A stretch of DNA of 64,000 bases from Sialis fuliginosa. Its lineage: Eukaryota; Arthropoda; Insecta; Megaloptera; Sialidae. The notes under the pieces were generated by a model. The model saw only the letters and a list, made by a program, of their open reading frames with translations, searched no databases and was not told the origin of the DNA. Made by a program: the position numbers and the translations under genes. The stretch lies in contig OY540822.1 in the NCBI GenBank assembly GCA_961205875.1, forward strand, positions 15,750,501 to 15,814,500, given 5' to 3'. Positions 36,397 to 51,000 of this stretch are shown in pieces. Position 1 is the first letter of the stretch. Every line of letters begins with the position of its first letter.

Positions 36397-39300
36397 TGAG
36401 TATCGATAAAATACGATCTTCACTGAACGATAGTCGTCAGCGCACTGGATTCGAATCTCCATACCATAAAATATATATATACAATCTCTTGCATAACACA
36501 GAGCGATTACATCATCATGTTACAGCGTAACAAGTAAAATTCAATTAATTTATTAATTTATTTGTAATGGCTATATAGAAGAATTGTTACACATTATATT
36601 ACCTGTATAAAAATAAAAAAAAATAATAATATAGGTATACAAAATTTCATCTTAATGAGATAATTGGAGGACTGTATATGTCGTTTTTTACGAAACTCAA
36701 AAAATCACTAAATTGATGGGAAAAATAATTTATTCTAATCCGCACTGAAATTTTTATACGAAAATATATTAACAATTGTACTTGGACTTTATTATACGTA
36801 AAACCGAGGTGTGTTTAAAATAAATATTTTAAACACACCTAAATTATGTATAAACATCATTTCAAATCATACCCCAGTTGATTAATTAAATGTACTAAAT
36901 TAAAAATATTTGCTGTTATTTGATTACATACATACTGCCATTACTGAATCATAATCTATAGACACTTAACTCTAAAATAGCTTAATTTGATGACAATCGG
37001 GCAATAGGTGTCAAAATGGTGGACATTTAAACTAAATATTATCATAGCATCTGCTTTACATTATTTCAAATTTTATCATTCTTTATTTCATTAGTAAGTG
37101 TCAATCACTAGTTTTAGTTTATCCATTACTGGATAAAAAAAACATAAACAAAATAAAAGGTCTTAATTTAAAAAAACAAACTATATTTGTGGATTTTAAT
37201 AATTTAATTAATTTAATAACGAGATATTTGTTTTATTAGTAACATGAGTTCATGAGAATTACAAAAAACAGTATATTTGTATCAGTTTCAATAAATATTT
37301 ATCAGATAAAACGAGTATAAAATAAAATAAGATTTGAAAAGTTTTTCGGTTTTTTTTTATGGCATACCATGTACTTACAAATATGTAATATAATCTATGT
37401 AACAATAACTTTTCCCCATTGTTCCATTCCTGAATTATACAAGTTGTAATAATACTTAACAAATATTAAATGTTAAAGTTTAAAAAGTAAAAGAAAAGAA
37501 TAATGTGTTCTATAGGATATTACGACTTTTGAGAATTGGTAATTTCCAGTGAAAAATATAAGACGGATTTAAATTTCTTTCTGTCAAAAACTTTATTATT
37601 TCAATATTAGACGTTTGAAAAGTATTTAATTGAATCAAAAATACGTTTACGATAAATTTGCAGTTGTATTTTCCAATATGATTAATTAATTTCCATTTAT
37701 GTAAAAAACGATGGAAATTACAAATACTACAATTGAGTATAAATTCTATTAAAAATTCCTCGCAGCTTTTCTCGCGTTTAATTTGAATTCAAATACCTTT
37801 AGCTATTATACATTCCATTATTAATTTTCTTTAATACAGATGTCACTGAGCATTTTCAAATCGATTCAATAGAAATATTATAAAACTATCAAACAGAGTT
37901 TACAAGTTTTTCTATATTAGTACATATTGATTTATATATATTTGGGAATGTACCTACGAGTACTATATTACTCTAGATAGCTTTTTCATAAATCATAAAA
38001 TAAGAAAAAAATACGACATAAAAAACGGATAAGTACTTGTATCATAAAAAGTTCGTTACTAAAAATATTTTAGAATTTAGGAAATATTTTGGAGCAGGTG
38101 TAATAAACTTTTCTCTGAAAATATACTTTTCTTTTATAAAGATAAGAATAAAAAAGGTATTGCAAATCGATTTTTGAATTAATAAATAGTTTATTTAATT
38201 TTCCAATTGATGTATTTGAAGATAGTTTGAGTGAATCCAATTATAACTTAATTTAAATTTGTCTTGTTAGACAACTTTATCTATTACGAAGTAAGTAGAT
38301 TTTTCAAATTATAAGTTATTTTCTAGATATTTGTATGATTTCAAATATCACGTCTGAATGAACTTTCAAGAAGAACTTTTAGAATATTTGTAAATGCATA
38401 TTTTACATATCTCGTTAAAAATGGAAGAATACAAAAGAATTCTTTGATGCGAGATTTATAGTTTCCATGGTGGCATGATTCGTATTATACTATACACAAT
38501 TTTTATCAGGGGTGGCTTCAGAATTAAATCTATCTAAAATACTTTACAATTAATGGAATATTTACCTATTCAAATTGACGTAACAAACTTTTTATAACAG
38601 GGTATGAAAAGTGTATAAATACGTAAATAGTTAGCAGTGGGTGTGGGTGTGAGAGTGGGTGTGGGTGTAGTATATCGTATATGTAATACAGTGTAACAAT
38701 ATAACACAAACATTGTCACCATCACCAGTATTAATGGAATTTTAAAAGATTGATTATTTCATTATAACGTACAATGCATTCCTTGTCTAATTGCCTATAT
38801 AAGATTCAAATTGGTACTCTGTAACCCCTCAAATGTTCAGATTAAAGGTACTTGGAACAAATGGATAAATACATATTTTATACGAATAGATGTGTCTGGG
38901 TTTCTTGGTTATGTTTATAAATTCTAGTTTAAATTTAAAATAGAATAATATAGAACAAAACAGTAAGTATTTTTTTAATATTTAACCATTATGAAATTGA
39001 TAATTCGAATTAAAATAAATATATATTACATTATTTTCAGTTATTATATTTACGTCAAGAAAAAATTAACAGCAAGCTTTCGATTTATAGAACTATCGAT
39101 ATCTGGTTATAAATACTTTATTCAATTAATTTCTTGACGTTTAAACAATACATGAATATGTAACAATACATGATAACGCTCTTTGTATAGATTCCACGGA
39201 TCAGAATTTAATTACTGCAGATGTTACATGCACAACATGCATGTGTCTATCAAAATGTCAAACGCATGTCATTTTCATAATTACAACATGTTATGAAATG

Positions 39301-39869
39301 ACTATCATGTAATCGAGAATTACCTATCTATCTTAAATATAATACATCCAATACAAAATTAATTAAATGTGTTTAATAAAAAATGTTGGTGTAGGTGCTG
39401 GGTAGAGTCATATGTGAATACGATATATTTAACGTAAATAATTCATGTATTGGTAGGTATATTCAATTAGTATAATTGATATGTTTAAATACAGTAAATG
39501 AAAAAAGCGTAAACGATTATTGGTGAAATAAGGGAAATATATATAAATAATATATTTTAACAGTAAGGTACGAATATGTAAACAATAAAGGAAAACATGA
39601 AATTATATATTATGGTTGATTAATTGTATTTATGTATGATTATAGATGGGCGAGATATAGGCGTGCTTTTGCGTGTGTGTGTGTGTGTGTGTGAGTGTTG
39701 AATGTAGGTGTGTATTTACGTGCATTGTGACATCAAGCATGCATTTAAATGAGTGAAAGTAAACTGCGTGCACAGATAAATGACATCGAGATGTATGACG
39801 TGACGTGACGTAAGATAGTGTTGTTATAGTATTGGTGTATATAGTAAGAGTGACAGTTACAGATGTTAC
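36397..39869 (-). other. AT-rich region, probable 5'UTR intron of beta1
   Basis: No coding sequence. Holds a perfect 34-bp hairpin at 36807-36840, a (GGGTGT)n-like stretch at about 38638-38670 and a (GT)n run at 39672-39693. Assigned as intron because a donor at 39869 faces the acceptor at 35592. Confidence 0.4.
36807..36840. repeat. perfect short hairpin
   Basis: AGGTGTGTTTAAAAT and ATTTTAAACACACCT are exact reverse complements separated by 4 bp. Confidence 0.9.
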
Positions 39870-40250
39870 CTTTGGTGTATTTGCGGAGGCTTCTAACATC
39901 GGGCCGCACGTAAATGGTGTTCAACAAGCCCGACTCGACCTTTCGCGACTACCGTCTTTGTGACACTCATTCATTTTCGGTTGATATTCGTTACGAGCAC
40001 TCTGCCATGGCCTTGCAAGCGGGCGCCGCCTACACAGGGAATGTCATACCGGAGCACGACAAAGAGGCCGCACTTCTCTGACCGAGTTCCCATTCGACGC
40101 CGAGCCCGAAACACACTATATTATTCGTTCACTGTATTCGATGCGACACTGCCGAATGATCAAAGGGAACTGGGAAACGCCTCGCCTTCTTGCGCAACAG
40201 ACACTCGCTCGGTAATGCAGAGATCGCGACCGAGAATTATAACGGTGTTG
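39870..40250 (-). other. candidate 5'UTR exon and promoter side of nAChR beta1
   Basis: A GC-richer block in an AT-rich setting ends, on the minus strand, at a donor AAAG followed by GTAACATCT. It has no coding model on either strand. Its position and donor fit the missing 5'UTR exon of beta1. Further right, at 40598-40611, is the palindrome GTACGCATGCGTAC, similar to an NRF-1 site, about 350 bp upstream. Confidence 0.4.
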
Positions 40251-41588
40251 GTCAAGCTACCTTCACACCGTACTCCTGATAACCACGTCGTTGACATAAT
40301 ATTACACATAACACGCCTATTTTATAATTCTTTACACGTTTCAATAAAAAACAACACTTTACGTTACGATGTTTCATCTATTACAACTAAACTACACTAA
40401 AACTAGTCGAGATATAAAATTATTGTTTAGCACCAATATTATTTTGTTATTTATTTCCAACAGATATACTTTTACGACAGACGAAACGAATGTTTCTGTA
40501 TAATGTTCTACGTTTCACAACTTCGGACACTCTTGACGGTCAATTTGTACTTCATCTCCTCGATACGACTCTATAAATATTCAGAAAGCGCGTGCGTGTA
40601 CGCATGCGTACTTCACCACTTCCTTTATGCACAAAATACCACCCCATTCATATAGAGTGTGGATTGTGTATCTCATTTCAAAATCAAAAAGAGATAGAGA
40701 ATATGTTTGCCTTTATTTAAACAAAGATAGAGTATTGTTTGGGTTATATCTCTATCTTTACTTATGTCAACCAAATTTTACACATTACGGTAATACAGAA
40801 TGCGCACTCCATGTCTCTATGTCTGTGATACCGCCCTATTTTCAAATCGACATATTTTAAATTGCAAATATCTTTTAGAATTCGTTTTAAAGCTATCATG
40901 ATTTTATTATTTTCTTGTGAAAAACATATCAAAATATTGTTAGTTACGTAAATAATAATAATAATCAAAAATTCGCACAAGCATTTTAATTTTAATATTA
41001 AATAATTAATGTTAAGTTTACTAAAAGTTTTTAAATTGAAAAAATAATTATATATTTTAACGTGTGTTAACTTCTGTAAAAAAATGATAAGATCTGTTAT
41101 TTAATCTAAAACTTTGTCTTTATGAAGTCAAACATCTCTAAAACAAATAACCACTCCCTTAGATTTAGTTCCGCTTTAGCTTTGAAATATCCCAAAGCAT
41201 AGTTCTATGAAGTAAAATAATAAACATACAAAGGGAACTAACTTTAGAATATTAACAAATAAAGTTTACAATAAATTGTATATTAATATTTCCAATATTA
41301 TATTGTTGGTAAGATATGTACATATATAATACACTTGTACCAACAAAATAATGCAAAACGATTTTAAAGTTTACATTTAAGTTAAAAACCTTAAACAGTT
41401 AGTAAGAAATCATATATCGATTGAAAGTTTGCGCTTGCGCTGAAATTTCCACAGTTAAAGAATGAGGAACGAGGGGATGTAAGTACCCCCTCCCCCCTCC
41501 ACTTTCTCTATAATGGAAACTGCAGTCATTGCACTCGATTCATTCATAACATATAAATAAATAAATATATGGCTATATACATATGACA

Positions 41589-41608
41589 TGTACAGTGTAC
41601 ACTGTACA
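41589..41608. repeat. perfect 20-bp palindrome
   Basis: TGTACAGTGT followed by its exact reverse complement ACACTGTACA. Confidence 0.9.
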
Positions 41609-42046
41609 CGCCTACATATAACATATATAATGTGATTCATTAACTACAAACTTTTATTCTATTTATTTCTCAACAAAATAAGCTTCGACTGTCTTTTTTA
41701 AGCGCACAGCCTTTATCTCTAATACATGTAAGTACTGTAAAATATTTATTTTAATATAAATGTCAAAAACAGTTGCAAAAAATTATCTTTAATAATAAAA
41801 CTGATAACAAAGATTTTTTTAAACTTTATCTTATGGTTGACTATAAAAATTTAGACTTGAGTTGACTCTTTTTTTAAATTAATTTTAGAATGGGGGGGGG
41901 GGATAGATAAATTCGTGACAGGGATGATAATTTTTGTTTGAATTAAAAGTAATAAAACTAGAAAATGAATTTGACTGGCTATTTTTTGGTTTGAATCTTA
42001 CCCTTTGAATTTGTAATATTTAGCGAGATAGCTGTAAATCAATGTA

Positions 42047-42151
42047 CAGTAATCCCTCTATTTACGTGGTTAATTGGTTCCATGAAAATGGAGCGATAGA
42101 AATAGTACAATTACGTTGTTTTTTAAGTCTTCTTAAATGGAGGGATTACTG
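42047..42151. mobile_element. 105-bp TA-flanked MITE (mariner/pogo-like termini)
   Basis: Begins CAGTAATCCCTCTATTTA and ends TAAATGGAGGGATTACTG, inverted repeats with a one-base offset, directly flanked by TA on both sides. TA target sites and CAGT termini are typical of the Tc1/mariner/pogo group; the assignment is by analogy. Confidence 0.75.
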
Positions 42152-45100
42152 TATTTATTGTTGTAAGAGGGGATGATTAGGGTAGGAATATTGTCTGTAA
42201 ATAAATGATTAACAAACATAAACAAGATTCAACTGGTATTTATTTAAAACGTGTTTATAGTTATTCAATGATAGTATTATTAGTTGAATTAAAAAATGAT
42301 TCGGTTTGATTTGACATGAAACGTTATCGAATTCAACATTGTTCTATTTAAATGCCTATAACTGTCTTTAAATGTCATTTTGCTTTTGCTATATAAAGAT
42401 TGTAATAATTCTTCATTCACTTCAAATGATGTGTACATGGATTAGTTTACTTTTTAATTTAACAATATTTTTAACTATTTTAGTTAGTTAGTAATAGCAT
42501 TATTTTTAATAATACAAACATATTTTTAACATGGAATCAAGTGTACATATCATTTATGCAAAAGAATTATTATTTATTATGTGTTTTTTCTTCTAGTTAT
42601 TTCCACTAGAAGCTAGATCTTTTTTTTTTTAATTTCATTATATATGTTATGTAGGTATATTATATAATGTAGGTATGTTTATAATTTTAAAAATTGAATA
42701 ATGACAATATTTTGTTTTAAAAATGAATAGGTAGGTAGGTATTGTTTTGTTTTATAGCTGAAGCAACCGTTTTCAAAATACAACCATACTTTGCTCTATA
42801 TTATTATTTTGCTACTGCGGTTTATCAAATATTATTTATAGTAGGTATTTATTATGTGAAACACATGCCACTCACTTTCACATCACATTAATGTGATAGA
42901 CAATGAAGACAAGTTACTTGCAAAATCTATATTACATAGATTAAATAATTCAATTGTTGGAAGTCGCGATTTATTGTTCAAATTTCAATTATTTCATACG
43001 GGAGATCAAAATAACGATAATTTCAATATTTAAATTATTTAAATAATTATTTTTAATCAAATGTGTTCGTTTTGCTTCTATTATTTATTTAACATATTAA
43101 CAAAATCTCCATTGTTAAACGTATCTTTATTAACAACACCAAATAAACAATTCTAATTGTTTAAATAATTTCTTGTTATTCTTATTATATTATTATTCTT
43201 ATTATTATTATTATTACATTATTAGCATTATTATTATTTATGGAAACCAAGTTTCCTGGTATTTTATATCTGGAACCATGGCTTTATAATTTATTTTTCA
43301 ATTTATAGTGTTATCATGCATTTCTAAACTAATAGTAAATATTAATCTACGAATAGAAACTGGTTTGTGACGACGTAAAGCAGCAGTGCTCAAACTATTG
43401 TTTTTAATTAAAATAGATTGGATACCATTTGTGAATAAAATCAAATTAAATAAAAGTGAGAAAATTGAAATTGTTTAAACAGTATGTAATATAAATATTT
43501 GAAATAAAATCTGCGAGAGAAAGAGCACAAATAAAAAATAAAGTAAACGAGAGAAAGTGATAGGTACTTATGTTATACTGGAAGTATGATTTTGTAAGCT
43601 ATAAACATTTGCAGAAATTATTGAATATATTTAATACTATTATAGGTTCCACTATTATTTTATATAGTAGGTATTATCCACCTCTATGGCCGAATATTAC
43701 CAAACTAACTCGGCCAATAGATTCAATCCGACCATGATTATATTAATTTCATTATTTCCATCGGCCACAAAGGTGTTAATAACATACGTTTTAAAAATTC
43801 TATTTAATTTTATACATTTTCGTACACATTGAATTACTATATTATATTTTTAATGTATAGGATCTTTACCGTAAAGTGTCTTATTGTTAGTTTTGTTTTT
43901 TTCTACTTTACTTGTTCTCTACTAAATTTGAACCAATATTTATACATTTATATATGTTAGTAAGACACGTTAGATAAAACATTCTACACAAATAAAATCA
44001 TGTATATATGTATGTTATGTTATGTTAGTATTTTTAAAACGTTTGTGTTATGTATTTATTAATTATTATCAGCCTGAATTTAAAATAATAATTAGTCGTA
44101 TTTATATTTATCGAACACATATTTGAATGTGTCGTTTGCGTCAGTAGCAAAATAGAAAATCCCTTGTTTATCGTATATTTACATTATTAATTAGACACAT
44201 GCTTTATTTACTATCTGCAAATAATATTATAGGAAAGTGCGTATTGGTCCAGCATTATTGTCAAAATACATTCTTGCCATATAAATATATAAAAATAATA
44301 ATTTAATTGCATAAAAAGACAAAGTTTAATTATTGAGCTAAGTATTTTACAACTCCACACGTTTTATTAATTTTTATTTAAGGTAAAAAAATAGAAATCA
44401 ATAATTCAAATATTGATTATTATCAAATTTTACGTTCTCGTCATTTTAATTGTTAGGTATATTATTGATAGTAAATAAAGCATATTTTTAAATAAAATTT
44501 ATGTATTTCAAAATTTACTTACTGCCATATTTAATAAAATATATATTATTTGAGTTTTGAATGTTAAACATAGTATGTATTTCGTATAGATTTTCCAAGC
44601 TATATAGCTATAGAATAATCTATCTATGTGTATATATGTATATATTGTATAAATATATATGTACATTCGAATATACGTATAATTTGTACCTACCATCAAT
44701 TAATCTAACAAATAACTATTTATTTCGATACAATCGAACAATTCGATAATTGTTAATATTGGCATTGTTCCATCTGTTTAAATTAATTGAAGGTTTTAAA
44801 GGTTTTTCCGCTTTTCTTATATAAAATATACAACTAATAATAATAAATAAATTAACTTTTCGGCGATTATTGTAGCAATAAATAATTTTCGATACGTCTT
44901 CTGTTATTTCTCATTTGATATTATTTAAATTTACATACATAATTCAGGCCCTATTTGTAATATTGTTTTTTTAAATTCAAGTATTTATATTTATTAGCCA
45001 ATAAAATTAAGAACAATAAAAACTAACCACTTCTATAATACAAAAACTTTCATTTTTTTCTTATAAAACTTAATATTATTCTAAATATAGCTTCCTTACA

Positions 45101-48051
45101 TGTCTTATAATGTATTTGAAGAAGCGAATTGTTATTTGAATATATTTAGATTTTTTTATTTTTTATTTTTGTTTTTATTTCATTACTTCATATGATTTTT
45201 AACTAATTTATTTTATTTATTTATTTTTAAAGGGCATTATGAAATAATAACACAAAAAAAAACAAGTTTAAAAAGCTCTTCTAATTAATTGTCGATATGT
45301 TTTTCAAATATTCATTATTATTTGAATAAAATAATAATGATATAGTACACCGCCCCATCGCGTCGCGACGTCAATACTTGGTATAGTTATGGTTTTCGAA
45401 ACAAACTATTGAGATAATAAAATACCCGTTTATTTGAATTTATTTAAATCAATAAGACTTTTTCGTTCAAATAAAAAATAAACAAAATGCAATTTGCTAT
45501 TTTTCCTAATGTACTTTAAAAATAGACTTTATTTAATGTAAGTCTCTAAATATACTCAAATAAATGATAACATATTTATATATATTTATATATTTATTTA
45601 TAAATAGTTATTTATATATTATTTGATCAGTACGAAAATTTATATTATTTCTTTTAGAAGTTGTCAAAATTTTGTATCTTTTTTAAAAATTTCTTTATAC
45701 AATAACTATAACTTTTCATCCCAAATGATCAATAAATAATGTTGTTGAATACGTTTTCAAGCCCACCCCCTACAACAATAACCCTTCATTGAGGCGATCA
45801 CAAAGTCTTGGTACACTATGACGTATGGTATAATAGAATATAATTCATTCAGGATGATTGTGACAGGTTTATTTTGTACACAAGTTTGTGTAATACCTGT
45901 ACATTGATCGTAGTTTGATTTTTCCTTTCTATATCGTAACTCAACAGGACTTATCACAGTGTTTATATATATATTTTTTTGTTTAATGTCCGCAACTTTT
46001 TGACAAATTTGTTTGAAGACAGTCTCTCCCGAATACAACATTAGAACAATATTATAACATCTTATAAGCTATAAATCTATCATAGACGAAATAATGAATA
46101 AAACTCGTTGTAGAAAATATTTATGATGTATATTATTATTGATTGTTTTCGATTTGATTTGTTTTCCAAATTTTCAAACAAGCCATTAATTAAGGCGTGT
46201 ATATTTATTAATACAACAAAATCAAAACGGGATTTATTTATTAAACAATACCTATGTTATATATGTACTTGTACATATTACCCACAAATATTTCATACAA
46301 CGATTTGTTTCAAGTAGAAATGGCTTTAAACAAATTTAATATATTCGTTAGGTTTTTAATTCACAACAGAATATTAATAACGATTGTCTTTGTTAAATTC
46401 TTTTTTAAATATCAACATAATTAGATATAGTATTTAGTATAAGTATTAAACTCGTATAATAACGTAATATCAAATGTAAAATGTACGTCAACATTTATCT
46501 ACTGTAATATATTTAGTATTAGTTAAAACCATTTCATTTTGGCAAATCAATCAAGTGAGGTCTGGGGTACCCGATTACTTTGACTTTTATAACCTACGAG
46601 TACAACGCGAAACGTTGGAAACCTCTTGACCAAGTCACTAGTACCGGGTTATAATATAAATAATATGATTGGAACTTTTACAAGCCCTACATTAATCGAT
46701 TCTAACTTTATATTATGTATCTATGTGGCACTCAATTAATTCTTGAATACATATTTATCTATATGTATATACCTATGTATATATTATATTCTTCATCAAT
46801 AACAATTTTTATAGATATACGTAATATAAACACTAATTATAAACAAATAACTATCGATTGAAGCAACACTAATCACCAAATAAACCAATCTATATATTTT
46901 TATACTCATTTAATTTAATTATTATTATTTTATTCTCTCTCATATTTTTTTATTGATAATTCCTTAAAACTATCTCACTGTAAGTTGAGCTGCATGAGAG
47001 AACTGTTGATTTTTTAAATTATTCGTATTTTATTTCCGCTTTTTTAACATTGATAAAGATTTATATAAGGCAGTAGTTCTCAAACTTTAACACATAGATA
47101 TTTATTACACTGATATTATTTTCACAATCTATAATAGGTATGTATATTACACGTTGTTTGAGAGCTACTGATATAAGGAATATAAATGATGCAATTCTAT
47201 TTTGGAATATTGCTAGAAATATAATAATACATTTTATTTTCATCAATTGTAAACAGAACATTGTTTATTAACAATATTCCAAATTGCATATTTGTATTAA
47301 TTAACTATCCCAAATCTAGTTTTCGTTCTAATGTAAGTAACAAAAAACACAATTGTTTATCAGCAAAATTGATTCTTATTTATTCAACAGTGAAAAGTCC
47401 AGTACGTAGCCATGAGTTAAACACATAAATATAACATTCAATTATGTATATTATACTCGTATGTATTATTATAATTAAAATATACCAGATTTGAGTAAAG
47501 TTATTTCTAAAAATCATCTATACATGTAATATGGTAAATATATGTATTTATCATATATAGAGAGTGTTTTTAAAATCTTCACACACTTGAAGTTCAGTTG
47601 AAATACAGAATAAATAAATAATAGACAATTACATATAAAAATTATAAAAATTCAATTGTCAATATTTATTCGAATATATTTCTATGATGATACCCGTTTT
47701 GAATTTATTCGTAGTTTTAAGTAATTCCGCTTAATATTATAAATAATATAATATAAAGTAAGAATATTATTTTTATCACATTTCATTTTATTGCTATATT
47801 TCAACACAGCATTTGTACATTTTGTACTGAAAAGTGCGTAAAGATTTGTCAGATAAAGATAGACTACGCAAGTACGACACATTGTTACGTGTTTAATATA
47901 TGTATGTAATTACAGTAATAAATATCTATTAATTGGTTGCCACACAGTACACGAATATAATAATGGAAGAAGTTGTCGGTATATTGATGTAAGAAGAGAA
48001 AGTACTTGTATATGTGTAGGAAGATGAGAAGAAATATAACAAAGAATAGCG

Positions 48052-51000
48052 CTACGAGACGATTATATGTGGTGCAGAGAATAGCACCGCTAGTGTAGCA
48101 ATAATTGTAAACAACGTGAAAATAATAAGGCACAATCTGTCGACAACCATGGCGGCGAACTTCCAGTCTTTCGTAACGTCAGAGGTTTCATCTTCTTTAC
48201 GTAGCATATCTGTAATGTATCGAATCTCTTTAAGAATGAGCGTTAGCTCGTAATCAGCACTCATACACGCGTGTGCGTGGTTCGCGGTAACAAGCGATTC
48301 GTGCAGCCGGGCACCGTTGCCGTTGTCCTCGTTGTGTCTGTAACAAATTCATAACAAATCAACCCGTTATTCAATCCAACATTTCAATTATCGGTTAATA
48401 GATACTTACCTATACACTGTTCTGAAAAATGCTGGTGTGGGTGGACCACCCCCTCCACTTCCTCCACGGTGATTATGTCTAAAGTCATCATCAATGTCCA
48501 GAACATTTGCTAAAAGACTTTTTGACGAACGATCCTTTAATTCGACATCTTGAAGATGGAGCTGCAGTACATTGAAAATAAAACCTATTCAGTATGTACA
48601 GTACTCGTACATATGTTACAGTTGTGTTGTATATATTGTACAATAGATAGATATCTTCTACATTTTCAGTACAGTAGCAAGTTTTTGTTTGAAATAAAAT
48701 GCCAAGTTTACGAAACTTCATTGATTAAATCTGCGTACGCTAACATTTACCTTTATAAAACAATTTTGCTGTAATGTATTTAGAAACTGATAAAACGCGT
48801 ACCTTTTTCCAGAATTTCTGTGAAAAATGTGTTGACTGAGGGAAAAAATTACATAGTAACAAACAACTATAATCAACAGACTGTTTAATGTTACCAACTC
48901 ATTTTAGCTGACCTGAAATAATTCACATCGTAAGATAATACAACGATAACGATTATCTGTTAAATATAGGTAATTACTTTTACCAAGAAAAAACTAACAA
49001 GCAACCAACTCACAAAATTGAGATAATTACTGAAAATGTAGAATATAATAGGTACGTACGTACAAATAAGTTAGAAATACGATAAATGAGAGAAAAGTAA
49101 AAGCAGGGATTAAATGTCAACAACAAATAGTTCATTATTTAGTTTGATTGAAAACCTTTATTAATAGCTGTCTATTGTTTCAATGTCCTACAAAAGGGTT
49201 AAATGACACTAACTGTATGAGGAAATAACATATATGCCTTGTAATACGAGTAAATAAAGGTCAACCCTATTAATTCTCTAATATTTCTAACATACATAAT
49301 TATAATTAGGCAAGTTTTGTCTATATTCCCTAAACGAATAAACTTGAGAATTATAAATTATGTAATACTTTAATAAATGACAGATTCTTAAAGGAGCTAA
49401 ATTATTAGGTAGGTAGTTAATATTTTATAAACTTATGTATGATGTGCTTTAAAATACGAGTAAGTCAAGGAATATCGTAAAATAATATAAAGAAAAAGAA
49501 GATAATTTGCGTTTCCTGAATGGGGTGAATGGAGATGAAATCGGTAAATATTTTTGACTGCATATAAATATCGATCGTATAAATCGATTTGATTACCTGT
49601 TTTCTCTCCGGGGGGACAGACGGGGGACCGGACCCCCCTCCGCCTGTGCTCCCCCCACTCCCGCTAACGTTCCTCTTGAATGGATTGATTGGCGCATGTG
49701 TATGTGGGCGGGCCATGCGCAAAAACCATGGCAAGTAGATCAAGAAGATTTTCTTCGTCTAAACAAAAAAGAGCGCGGATTTTTTTTTATAATTTCCCTC
49801 TCCAGTTTAATAGAAAAACTATTGAGTTTAAATTAAATGCATTGATTAACCAGAACGATAATTTTTTTTTATCAATTTCAGTATGTCTGTATCCGCCCTT
49901 ACAAACTTATTTCGGAACAAACGTTAATTTTGAAAACCAATTTTAGGAGTACTGAAGTACCATGTAAAATATATTTTCAATACTCCATTAACGGATAAGT
50001 AGGGCTTTTGCGGATAATAACAATAGAAGAGACTTATTAACACTAAAAAAGCAATTTATATACACTACTGTTTTATAATGAATGATATTGAGTTATGTAA
50101 ATTAATTCTAGTGAACATTAATTAAAGCAGTTGCATAGTTTTCATTAACTACAGCCTTATAACAATGTTGATGTAATTACGACACTTCCATTTTCTTAGA
50201 TATTTCCTTCATTTCCCGTTTCATCATGTACCATTATTAAACAGTACAGACTGACAATTAGTTACAAATACAAAGATTATTTATTTAAACAATAATTTAC
50301 ACATAGCGACCTAGTTCACAAATCAAAAGTCAATGTTACTCGTGTTGATTGTATAAAAGTGGAGGCGCTGGGGAATTAAATCTAATACGTGTTTATTATA
50401 TCTATTGTATCATAGATCTTTGTCTATGCTAATGTCCATCATAACGGATTATTCTAAAAACTTTTTATTTTGCATTAGTTTGTGAAACAAACAAGAAAAC
50501 AGAACTTTCGAATGATTAATGCTATGAAATATTACACATACTTAATAATAGATATATTTTAGTTTTGTCTTCAACCGCCAAACTTATATACAGGATGATC
50601 ATAATATCAATAACTTTAATATAAAATAAAAATGTGACAACAGTAAAACACCGCTAATATCTCGTTGACAAATTAATTGAAATTAGAAGTGTTTTAATGC
50701 GATGAAATACAAATATATAAAATTGGAACATACCCAAATTCCCATTGTGTGAGTATCGGCGTTTCTGTGATGGTAATTCAAGATGAGAATTGTAGAAACA
50801 ACAGAAGAAGCTACCATGAACATGATGCAATTGAAATATGTTCCTGCAAATGTAAATAAACAATGTTTACATAAAATGTTTACTTGCTTCTATCAAACAA
50901 AATTGTGTTTTTCGTTCTTCGAGTTGCCTGTTAACACTTTCAACTACAATCGATTTCATTTATGTTTGTATGTACATATGTACGTATCTTTAATTATACA

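Larger units (their letters stand above)
40251..48051. other. AT-rich intergenic region
   Basis: About 7.8 kb between the beta1 promoter side and the end of the alpha7-like gene. Only short reading frames without family resemblance; a 94-codon minus-strand frame at 45757-46041 is unsupported. It contains the small elements listed separately and an ATT-rich run near 43195-43230. The alpha7-like 3'UTR probably takes up part of its right end. Confidence 0.5.

Noticed and set aside
39960..40400. 146-codon plus-strand reading frame near the candidate beta1 5'UTR exon
   Set aside because: No homology recognised and it lies antisense to a GC-richer promoter-like block; unlikely to be a protein gene.
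45757..46041. 94-codon minus-strand reading frame in intergenic DNA
   Set aside because: No family resemblance, AT-driven composition, no splice partners and no promoter or neighbouring exon; treated as chance.
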